From NCBI GenBank assembly GCA_023449275.1, contig JAEXJM010000046.1, forward strand, positions 1 through 16,823: a DNA stretch of 16,823 nt, written 5' to 3'. Source of the DNA: Pseudomonadota bacterium (GTDB taxonomy: Bacteria; Pseudomonadota; Gammaproteobacteria; Burkholderiales; Burkholderiaceae_D). Under the pieces are notes generated by a model. It worked only from the letters and a program-made list of their open reading frames with translations. It was not told the origin of the DNA and ran no database searches. This document shows, in pieces, positions 1 through 5,709 of the stretch. The position numbers and the translations under genes were made by a program. Positions within the stretch are counted from its first letter, which is position 1. Each line of letters begins with the position of its first letter.

Positions 1-24
1 CCCCCCCCCCCCCCCCCCCCCCCC
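1..24. repeat. Poly-C homopolymer, 24 bases, at window edge
   Basis: The first 24 bases are all C (G on the minus strand). The run may extend beyond the window, so its true length is unknown. Long C/G runs act as phase-variation tracts in some Gram-negative surface genes, but can also be sequencing or assembly artefacts. No gene in this window reads through it. Confidence 0.9.
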
Positions 25-347
25 AAGACTTTGTCGGCTTCTGCGCTCATTTTGACGGCTTTATGGGGCTATATTCGGGGTTCCTTGTGTCTTGTCTTTT
101 TTATTATTATTTTTTTGTTAATCCATGTCAATATTTCACTGGGGGGATGTCCTGTTTTTTGTTGCCGGAGAGACAACAGGTCTACTCCATCGATATCTGT
201 GGCCAATCCGGGAAAAGCCCGAAACAGGAAAAGTCCTGTCATGTAAAGGGTCAGCCGGATAGCCCCGACAAAGTGTCAAAATCCGGAAAAGAAACAGGGA
301 CACGGTTTACATGTCCCTGAACAGTTTTTGCCTTCCCTTTCCGACAA
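25..347. other. Non-coding region downstream of porin
   Basis: I see no convincing gene here. The open frames are short, start at weak codons and resemble no known protein. The region holds a short inverted repeat at 224-239 (ACAGGA, loop AAAG, TCCTGT) and the porin terminator hairpin at 295-319. Bases 90-130 are T-rich. Confidence 0.6.
286..319 (-). terminator. Rho-independent terminator of the porin gene
   Basis: Reading the minus strand, an 8-bp perfect stem (CAGGGACA / TGTCCCTG, 295-302 and 312-319, 9-base loop) is followed by the T-rich tail TTTCTTTTC. It lies about 30 bases past the porin stop codon and in the same orientation. Confidence 0.65.
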
Positions 348-1427
348 TCAGAAACTGTGTGTGATCCCGAGCTGGACGCCCGTCACGGACTCCCTTGCCG
401 CACCGTTATTGTTGTAAATGCTGCCGACGAAAGTATTGTCACTGTCGGTATAGGAAACCATGCCATAAAGCTGCGTCCGTTTCGACAGGTTATAGGTATA
501 ACCCAAAGCGTATTTGTCGACATCCCCATCATGAGCTGTCTTATCGACGGAAGCCCGATTGTACGAGGCATTGATGGTTCCCATGCCCATACTGTACTGG
601 ATACCTACCAGCCATTCCTTCTGGTCGATCGGTGTGTCGACATCCAGATCGAGGTCGGGAATCGATGAGAGGTTCTTGAGCTTGCTTCCCTGATAGCCGA
701 CCGAAAAACGCCAGTCCCCAAGGGTATAGGCGCCCCCGATGTTCCAGACAAACGATTTGTTGGAATCTGCCTGCCGATTGTAGTTGGTCATCAGGGAAAC
801 CGGGCCATTGTCGTAGCGAAGCGATCCGCCGAAACCGGCATTGTAGATGTCACCGTTTACCCCGGCAGGCTTGTCATGTTCGTTCGCGCTCAAAGTATAT
901 GTCAGCCCGACGATGAAACCGGCGAATTCCGGGCTGTCATAGCGGATGGTGTTGGAAAGTTGCTCGCTGCGCAACAGATTGTATTTCGCCAGCGCCGAGC
1001 CGGTTGCCGCCTGCAAAAAGGGATCGAGTTCGGTAAAGTATTCGGAAGACATTTCATTGACGCGTCCCAGACGAACACGACCCCACGGCCCTTCCAGGCC
1101 GACGTTGGCGGCTCCTGTCCAGTCGATCGTCTTACCCCGGTTGCCCAATGCCCGTGAAATGGAATCGTCCAGACTGTACGTTTCCTTGTTGGTTCCGTCC
1201 GGCAACTGGAGTTGCCGCTCAAGCTGGAAAGTCGCCCTGATCCCGTTGCCCAGGTCTTCCGCCCCCCTGAAACCGATCACATTGGCGGCACTTTCATCCA
1301 TCCGGGTACTGCTGCCGGTTTCCTTGACGAATCCGGTATCGACCGTCCCGTAAATGGAGACCCGGGGTTCCGCATGGGCCGACAGGGCCACTCCCAGTAC
1401 GGTCAGGGCAATCAGTTTCTTGTTCAT
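348..1427 (-). CDS. Outer-membrane porin, Gram-negative general porin family
   Basis: A 359-residue precursor of a trimeric beta-barrel porin of the type common in Burkholderiales; it would let small hydrophilic solutes diffuse across the outer membrane. Seen: a signal peptide of about 19 residues ending AHA, then the family opening EPRVSIYGTVDTGF, the motif VIGFRGAEDLGNGIRATFQLE, alternating polar/hydrophobic strands, and a C-terminal barrel strand ending in Phe (LGITHSF), the usual outer-membrane insertion signal. I chose the ATG at 1427 because AGGA lies 10 bases upstream; a TTG at 1433 would add two residues but sits only 4 bases from AGGA. Monocistronic: own promoter upstream and terminator downstream. 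The promoter overlaps a Fur-box-like site, suggesting iron-responsive control. Substrate specificity cannot be read from the sequence. Confidence 0.93.
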   Translation of the reverse strand: MNKKLIALTVLGVALSAHAEPRVSIYGTVDTGFVKETGSSTRMDESAANVIGFRGAEDLGNGIRATFQLERQLQLPDGTNKETYSLDDSISRALGNRGKTIDWTGAANVGLEGPWGRVRLGRVNEMSSEYFTELDPFLQAATGSALAKYNLLRSEQLSNTIRYDSPEFAGFIVGLTYTLSANEHDKPAGVNGDIYNAGFGGSLRYDNGPVSLMTNYNRQADSNKSFVWNIGGAYTLGDWRFSVGYQGSKLKNLSSIPDLDLDVDTPIDQKEWLVGIQYSMGMGTINASYNRASVDKTAHDGDVDKYALGYTYNLSKRTQLYGMVSYTDSDNTFVGSIYNNNGAARESVTGVQLGITHSF

Positions 1428-1460
1428 TGGCAAAATATCCTGAGGAAGATTGATTTTCAG

Positions 1461-1490
1461 GCAGGCCCATATGCCCGCGTATGGGCCTGC
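1461..1490. repeat. Perfect 11-bp inverted repeat at the porin transcription start region
   Basis: GCAGGCCCATA (1461-1471) and TATGGGCCTGC (1480-1490) are exact inverted repeats with an 8-base spacer. The repeat lies directly downstream of the porin -10 element, so the expected start of transcription falls in the arm nearest the -10. That placement suits a repressor operator; a hairpin in the mRNA leader is the alternative. Confidence 0.7.
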
Positions 1491-1519
1491 ATTATATAGA
1501 CAAACCCATCAGATGAGAA
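1491..1519 (-). promoter_or_regulatory. Predicted sigma70 promoter of the porin gene
   Basis: On the minus strand a perfect -10 TATAAT (1491-1496) is preceded by a 17-base spacer and a -35 element TTCTCA (1514-1519, 4 of 6 matching TTGACA). The start of transcription would be near 1484, leaving a leader of roughly 55 bases. Confidence 0.65.
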
Positions 1520-1528
1520 TAATTATCA
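1514..1528. promoter_or_regulatory. Fur-box-like operator overlapping the porin -35
   Basis: The 15-mer TGAGAATAATTATCA matches the 7-1-7 Fur recognition pattern TGATAAT-N-ATTATCA with a single mismatch. It fully covers the predicted -35 element of the porin promoter, the standard position for repression by iron-loaded Fur. No fur gene is in the window, so this rests on the motif and its placement. Confidence 0.5.
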
Positions 1529-1551
1529 TTCACAATGTCATCATTTTATTC

Positions 1552-1594
1552 AAAAAAAAGCATTGTCGGCCTTTTTTGGCGAACAATGCTTTTT
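1552..1594 (-). terminator. Rho-independent terminator after the 149-residue protein gene
   Basis: GCATTGT (1560-1566) pairs with ACAATGC (1583-1589), and GCC/GGC extends the stem inside two mismatches. The minus strand continues with eight T after the stem; the plus strand has five T. It therefore serves the minus-strand gene ending at 1640 and insulates the porin promoter from read-through. Confidence 0.75.
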
Positions 1595-1639
1595 CCACGG
1601 GATGCCCTGCCCTCTTTCGTGCCGGCAACGGGAAATGGA

Positions 1640-2089
1640 TTATGCTCCTGTTATTCCCTGTGTGACGGGTTCGGTACTTCCCCCGTCCAATGACTGTGCG
1701 ATCATCGCTTCCCATGTTTCACGAATGGCGGCCCATTGTTTGTACTGTATCTGTTTTGAATAGGCGTCTTCGGCATAAGAACAGCTTCCCGTGATTTCGG
1801 CCATTTCTTTCAGTTCTTTCTGCATGGTTTCCCAGCCCTCGTTTTCTTTCGTGCGTGTGGCGATGATGTTTTCGATCAGTGCCTTGAGACAAACAAGATA
1901 TCCGGCTTCTTTCGATTTGTCCGGTTGCGGTTCGGCGATTGCCGCAATGAATTGCCTGTGATAGAAAGGATTGCTGATATTGGGGGTCATTCCCGGCATC
2001 ATGGCCGCCACTTCCACTGCCACGGCCTGACGGTAGGTGACGGGCAAGGCATTGAACCAGTCGATGATGTTTTCCAGAGACGATTTCAT
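1640..2089 (-). CDS. Hypothetical protein, 149 residues, soluble and helical
   Basis: I do not recognise this protein. It has no signal peptide or membrane segment. It starts MKSSLENIIDWFNALPVTYRQAV and appears mostly alpha-helical, with charged helices in the middle (around residues 78-100: TRTKENEGWETMQKEL) and at the C-terminal third, rich in Trp, Tyr and Gln. The ATG at 2089 is preceded by AAGGA about 10 bases upstream, so I prefer it to an in-frame codon at 2167 that would add 26 residues of no clear character. It lies 220 bases downstream of a lipoprotein gene on the same strand and has its own terminator. Codon use looks normal for the window, so I consider it a real but uncharacterised gene. 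Confidence 0.7.
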   Translation of the reverse strand: MKSSLENIIDWFNALPVTYRQAVAVEVAAMMPGMTPNISNPFYHRQFIAAIAEPQPDKSKEAGYLVCLKALIENIIATRTKENEGWETMQKELKEMAEITGSCSYAEDAYSKQIQYKQWAAIRETWEAMIAQSLDGGSTEPVTQGITGA

Positions 2090-2240
2090 AAAAAAATGAT
2101 CCTTAAGCAGAGATATCCGTGCCGGTGTCGGACAAACCCGAATCCGGCCGGTGAAAAGAATGGGCACACGGCAAACGCAACCGTACCCGTCATGATAGCG
2201 GAAAAAACCCGTAAGAAAAAACCGCAGGAAAACGCACCGG

Positions 2241-2265
2241 CCTGAAACCGTCGGGGACGGTCAGG
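2241..2265 (-). terminator. Possible terminator hairpin after the lipoprotein gene
   Basis: CCTG-AA-ACCGTC (2241-2252) pairs with GACGGTCAGG (2256-2265), a 10-bp stem with a two-base bulge, 45 bases past the lipoprotein stop. The minus-strand tail is only moderately T-rich (GCGTTTTCC, and a run of six T further on), so termination strength is uncertain. Confidence 0.35.
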
Positions 2266-2309
2266 AACGGGGGCGCTTTCGTGTGTTTTCAGGTGTCAGG
2301 GCAAAGCGC

Positions 2310-3314
2310 CTAAACCGGACGGCTGAATCGGAGGATGCGGTTATAGCTTTCGACCGCGTTGCTGTATCGCTTCATCATCAGGTTGAACGATTTCGCCGTT
2401 TTCTTTTTTTTCATGTATTTGTAAACCGTGATCATGCCTTCCAGTTGTCCGATGATGCTGTTCAGTTCGTTACTGCCTTCCCATTGCGAATAGTTTGCGT
2501 CCAGCGCTTTTTCCAGATTCTTCACGGACTGTTCCAGGTCGATGGCGATCCTGTCGCCCGCCACATATTTTGCATTATCGGCGATGCTGTTTTCAGGGTT
2601 GTCGAACAGGCTCACCAGATCCTGTCCATAGAGCAGGCTCTGTTCGGCATAATAAGGAACCATATTTCCCTGTGACTTGAATACAGCCATTCTCCGCAGG
2701 GTTTCGGTACGTTGTTCACGGATGAGGATCGCGCCGATATCGTTCATGGCATCGATCAGTTTCGTGTAATCCGCTTTCAGGATCGGCAAAACGACCTGCC
2801 CTCCTGCCAGATCGTCGCGGCGGTAAACCTGATCCCTGAAGTAAGGCAGGCTGCTCCGCTCATCCTGAAGCAGTTTTTCTCCTGCCGCCACAGCAGCTGT
2901 CACGGCGACATTCAGTTCAGGAGAAACCGTTGCGTTCACCGCCAGGCCTTTTTTGAAAGAAGCGATCCCCTTTTCCAGCCCGCTGACAACCGGGAAGGAA
3001 ATCGTATCGGTCGGTCTGGCTTTCATCGTATGGTTCGTCAGGGTATTGTAGGAAGGCCACAGGCTCCAGTTGCCGACCATGATGCTGTTGTATCCGGCAA
3101 TGTAATCGTTGAGCTTGCCGGTGACGAGGTCGTTTTTGTCCTTGACGAGCTTCAATGCTCCGGTATTCGATTCGAGAACCGCCCCTTCGGATTCGGATAT
3201 GAGGCGCTGCTGGTTGACTGCCTCAACCACCGTCGGAATGAGGACGACACAGCCGGAAAGGCTGCAGATCAGTGCACCGAGAACGGCAACGCGGCCTAAA
3301 GTGGAAATTCGCAT
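2310..3314 (-). CDS. Predicted outer-membrane lipoprotein, YiiG/DUF3829-like
   Basis: A 334-residue lipoprotein. Seen: a signal peptide with the lipobox LSGC, so Cys22 would be lipidated; the following Val-Val, not Asp, predicts outer-membrane sorting by the Lol rule. The mature part is helical. Its opening KLNDYIAGYNSI and its closing run of Tyr/Asn-containing helices (YSNAVESYNRIL) resemble the DUF3829/YiiG lipoprotein family (KLNxYIxxYN near the start). I judge this from pattern memory, so the family call is tentative and the function of the family is unknown. A basic stretch YKYMKKKKTAK lies near residue 300. The start ATG at 3314 fits the signal peptide; no strong ribosome binding site is visible. 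Nothing around it suggests a pathway. Confidence 0.75.
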   Translation of the reverse strand: MRISTLGRVAVLGALICSLSGCVVLIPTVVEAVNQQRLISESEGAVLESNTGALKLVKDKNDLVTGKLNDYIAGYNSIMVGNWSLWPSYNTLTNHTMKARPTDTISFPVVSGLEKGIASFKKGLAVNATVSPELNVAVTAAVAAGEKLLQDERSSLPYFRDQVYRRDDLAGGQVVLPILKADYTKLIDAMNDIGAILIREQRTETLRRMAVFKSQGNMVPYYAEQSLLYGQDLVSLFDNPENSIADNAKYVAGDRIAIDLEQSVKNLEKALDANYSQWEGSNELNSIIGQLEGMITVYKYMKKKKTAKSFNLMMKRYSNAVESYNRILRFSRPV

Positions 3315-3395
3315 TTTGGTGTCCGTAAAAGGAATGATGGTCTGAAAAAAGAATCCTGTTATTATTCCAGAGATCGCTCCTTTTTTGTTTCTTTA

Positions 3396-3420
3396 TGCCC
3401 AAAAATGCATTTTCAGGGCA
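3396..3420. repeat. Near-perfect palindrome upstream of the lipoprotein gene
   Basis: TGCCC and GGGCA flank a perfect 12-bp palindrome AAAATGCATTTT (3402-3413). The whole is almost symmetrical, with one extra base on one side. No T-run follows on either strand, so an operator is more likely than a terminator. Confidence 0.5.
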
Positions 3421-3481
3421 GAAATGGACAAAAAACAGTGAAATGGCTTTCCATATGTCTCAAGTCAGTATCGGCAGGCGT

Positions 3482-3514
3482 GTGCCGTTTTCCATCGCCG
3501 GACGGCACTTTTTT
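3482..3514 (+). terminator. Orphan Rho-independent terminator in the pilus leader
   Basis: GTGCCGT (3482-3488) pairs perfectly with ACGGCAC (3502-3508) and is followed at once by six T. The structure works only on the plus strand, yet the nearest gene upstream is on the minus strand. It must end either a small untranslated RNA or a long leader of the pilus operon, whose first start codon is 222 bases further on. Confidence 0.7.
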
Positions 3515-3587
3515 CAGGGCCGGCAAACCAGACCGCGCCCTGTTCTGAAGAAAAGAGGCGATAACGACTGACCGACAGGTCAATGCA

Positions 3588-3607
3588 TCACATTCCAGGG
3601 TATGTGA
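3588..3607. promoter_or_regulatory. Inverted repeat TCACAT-N8-ATGTGA, possible operator
   Basis: TCACAT (3588-3593) and ATGTGA (3602-3607) are exact inverted repeats with centres 14 bases apart, 130 bases upstream of the first pilin start. The spacing suits a dimeric regulator. The half-sites are in the opposite order from a CRP site (TGTGA-N6-TCACA), so CRP is not implied. Confidence 0.35.
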
Positions 3608-3736
3608 ACACCCGTTTAAAACCGTCAATGATATTTTCCATGAGCCATTCAATCGCCTGATAAATGACAATATTCCCTCTGGAATACCCGATACGATCCG
3701 TAAATGAACTCATAAAACCAGTAAAGGATCCGGGCC

Positions 3737-4288
3737 ATGAAAATCAATTATTCAACGTCTTCATTCATGACAGGCATATTGGGCATCGCAGGTCTTTTCT
3801 GTCTGTCCTTGCCCGCACAGGCCGCCACGGTAAACGGCGTCATCAACGCGACGATCACCCTGACAGGTGCCTGTTCCATCAACGGAAGCACTCCTGTCGC
3901 CGGGGCGACATGGGGAACCCTGAATTTCGGTTCGCAATCGACCCTGTTCACGACCGCTACGGCACAGGTCACCGGTACCGGTTCCTCACCGATTTCCCTT
4001 CAGTGCGCAACCACGACACCCCCGACACTGACGATCATAAGCGGAACCAATGACAGCAATGCCGGATCGGGCCACACGCATGCGATGGCGAATGGCGCCC
4101 ACTATGTTTCCTACGATGTCTATACGGATGCAGGCCACACCAGCAAGATCGCCAACGGCACGGCCTTTTTCACCAGCGCCAACAACGGCTCGACCGAAAA
4201 CGTGAACATCTACGGGCAGGCAACCGGCGCCAGCGGTTTGCAACCGGGTACATATACCGATACCCTGACTGTCCAGCTGACGTACTGA
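3737..4288 (+). CDS. Pilin subunit with spore-coat-U (SCPU) domain, Csu type
   Basis: A 183-residue secreted pilin, probably the main shaft subunit of an archaic chaperone-usher pilus. Seen: a signal peptide of about 29 residues ending AQA, then one SCPU domain of about 150 residues opening with VNGVINATITLTGACSINGS and ending in the C-terminal strand GTYTDTLTVQLTY. Two Cys (in TGACSING and LQCAT) are placed as in the family's disulphide. Family knowledge: such subunits are incomplete immunoglobulin folds completed by strand donation from the chaperone and then from the next subunit. AAAGGA lies 8 bases before the ATG. It is the first gene of a five-gene operon, 14 bases before the next. First place in the operon matches the major subunit CsuA/B of Acinetobacter. 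Confidence 0.9.
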   Translation: MKINYSTSSFMTGILGIAGLFCLSLPAQAATVNGVINATITLTGACSINGSTPVAGATWGTLNFGSQSTLFTTATAQVTGTGSSPISLQCATTTPPTLTIISGTNDSNAGSGHTHAMANGAHYVSYDVYTDAGHTSKIANGTAFFTSANNGSTENVNIYGQATGASGLQPGTYTDTLTVQLTY

Positions 4289-4302
4289 CCGGATGACGCA
4301 AA

Positions 4303-4836
4303 ATGGGAAGGCTGAAAGCGCTTTCAGCGATATGTACCGGTGCATGTCTGCTGCCTCTGCCCGTTTTGGGGGACTGCACCCTGAGTGCCTCCCCATCGGG
4401 ATGCCCTTTTCAGGTACAGGCCGTGATCCAGAACGGCTGTCTGGTTTCCGGAGGAACCGGGACGCCTGTATTCGGTACGCTCGATTTCGGTACCCAGCCG
4501 TCACTCTCGACGCAAACTGTCAGTGCCTCGCTCGTTTCCAGCGCTTCATGGCAATTGAACTGTACTCCCGACATGAGCCTGACGATGACGCTGGATGGGG
4601 GACAGAACTATAACGGGGGCCGCCGCCTCGCCAGAACGGGTGGAGGCACGCTTCTTTACCAGCTCTACTCTGACGCGGCATGGCAAAACGCCATCCAGCA
4701 GAATCAGGCTGTCACGATTTCGAGTACAGGAACCGGAAACAATATTACCCTGCCTGTTTACGGCCGGATGAGCCTGCCGGGCAATGCGGCACCGGGAACC
4801 TATGCCGATACTGTCGTGGTCACGCTGTCATGGTAG
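4303..4836 (+). CDS. Second SCPU-domain pilin, Csu type
   Basis: A 177-residue secreted pilin, probably a minor or adaptor subunit. Seen: a signal peptide ending VLG near residue 23, a short Cys-containing stretch (DCTLSASPSGCPF), then an SCPU domain opening FQVQAVIQNGCLVSG, with GTLDFGTQPSL, a second conserved Cys in WQLNCTPD, and the closing strand GTYADTVVVTLSW. The extra Cys pair ahead of the domain distinguishes it from the first pilin. The ribosome binding site is weak (GGATGA), and an out-of-frame ATG at 4293 precedes the chosen start, which is fixed by the signal peptide. It is followed by a 63-base gap before the chaperone gene. Role among the CsuA/CsuB-like subunits cannot be assigned from sequence alone. 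Confidence 0.88.
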   Translation: MGRLKALSAICTGACLLPLPVLGDCTLSASPSGCPFQVQAVIQNGCLVSGGTGTPVFGTLDFGTQPSLSTQTVSASLVSSASWQLNCTPDMSLTMTLDGGQNYNGGRRLARTGGGTLLYQLYSDAAWQNAIQQNQAVTISSTGTGNNITLPVYGRMSLPGNAAPGTYADTVVVTLSW

Positions 4837-4899
4837 AGCCGATTGTATTTGACCGGGCGTCCATAAAAAAACGCCTTTCTTTATTCAGGATTTGAAACC

Positions 4900-5709
4900 A
4901 TGATGGGACTGACAGACCTCTTCGGAGAAAAGAAAACGGCAAGCTGGTTCCTGACGCTCGTGATCGCTTGTCTGACAAGCGCTCTGCTTCCTGCAAGGGC
5001 AGCGGTATTGATCTGGCCGACCAATATTTTTATCGACAGCAAGGAAAAAGGAGCGGCATTGTGGCTTGAAAACCGGGGTGAAACCGTGCAAACCTACCAG
5101 ATGCGCCTCTATGCATGGTCACAAAACGACGGAAAAGACGAACTGGGTGAACAAAACGGTATCGTCGGCAGTCCTCCCATCATGGAGATCGAACCGGGAA
5201 AACGCCAGCTCATCCGGCTTATACGAACCCGAATGCCACCTCCGGGCACAGAGCTGACTTACCGGATCATCCTTGATGAAATACCGTCAGTACAGGCAGA
5301 AGAACCGGACAAGGCCAATGGTGTGAAGTTCAGGATGCGTTATTCCATTCCGGTCTTTGTTTTCGGTGAGGGGCTTTCCAGCCAGTCCCTTCCGGGAAAT
5401 GAGGAACAGGATACGGACAAGCCGCTCATCGCATCCCACCTTTCATGGCGTATCAAAAACGGCAGCAAACAGAAAATGCTCGAGATCAGCAACAGTGGCC
5501 CGGTACACGTCCATTTGCGCAATCTTACCTTTGCCGGTACGGCAGGGACAGAGACCAACCCGCGCGGCCCTGCCGGTTACATCCTTCCACATACCACAAT
5601 GAGCTGGCCTGTAACGTCCGGCATGGGTTCCGGCCCGATACTTCTGGCTCTTGTCAACGGCAAACAACTCATCAGAATAAATGCCGCCAATGCCGAAGAA
5701 GCCGATTAA
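4900..5709 (+). CDS. Periplasmic pilus chaperone, PapD-like (CsuC type)
   Basis: A 269-residue chaperone that would bind the SCPU pilins in the periplasm, complete their fold by donor-strand complementation and deliver them to the usher. Seen: a signal peptide of about 34 residues (hydrophobic stretch near 16-30, ending ARA), then the first domain opening AVLIWPTNIFID with GAALWLENRGE, and the chaperone signature region IMEIEPGKRQLIRLIRTR with the alternating hydrophobics of the donor strand and conserved basic residues. The second domain starts near residue 150 after the hinge (RMRYSIPVFVFGEG). CAGGA lies 9 bases before the ATG at 4900; the next codon is also ATG. Its last 29 bases overlap the usher gene, consistent with coupled translation. 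Confidence 0.9.
   Translation: MMGLTDLFGEKKTASWFLTLVIACLTSALLPARAAVLIWPTNIFIDSKEKGAALWLENRGETVQTYQMRLYAWSQNDGKDELGEQNGIVGSPPIMEIEPGKRQLIRLIRTRMPPPGTELTYRIILDEIPSVQAEEPDKANGVKFRMRYSIPVFVFGEGLSSQSLPGNEEQDTDKPLIASHLSWRIKNGSKQKMLEISNSGPVHVHLRNLTFAGTAGTETNPRGPAGYILPHTTMSWPVTSGMGSGPILLALVNGKQLIRINAANAEEAD

Larger units (their letters stand above)
3315..3736. other. Divergent intergenic region between lipoprotein gene and pilus operon
   Basis: 422 bases without a recognised gene. It contains a palindrome at 3396-3420, a plus-strand terminator at 3482-3514, a repeat CAGGGC/GCCCTG at 3515-3542, an inverted repeat at 3588-3607 and another at 3671-3686 (TATTCC, CTCT, GGAATA). A 42-codon plus-strand frame at 3443-3571 starts ATG but runs through the terminator and has a weak ribosome site, so I do not call it. 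I could not find a convincing -35/-10 pair for the pilus operon. Confidence 0.6.

Noticed and set aside
31..320. Two short overlapping plus-strand frames near the window start, one with a hydrophobic stretch
   Set aside because: The hydrophobic residues come from a T-rich stretch; one frame starts at TTG, neither has a ribosome site, and both run over hairpins belonging to the porin 3' region.
2712..3299. Plus-strand open frame of 195 codons opposite the lipoprotein gene
   Set aside because: The minus-strand frame has a proper lipoprotein signal peptide and spans the whole region; the plus-strand one has none.
3443..3571. 42-codon plus-strand frame before the pilus operon
   Set aside because: It runs through the strong terminator at 3482-3514, has only a weak ribosome site, and its basic product resembles nothing I know.
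3588..3607. CRP site in front of the pilus operon
   Set aside because: The half-sites are in the inverse order and with the wrong spacing (TCACA-N10-TGTGA instead of TGTGA-N6-TCACA).
3315..3736. c-di-GMP riboswitch in the pilus leader
   Set aside because: The conserved GEMM core segments were not found; only unrelated hairpins are visible.
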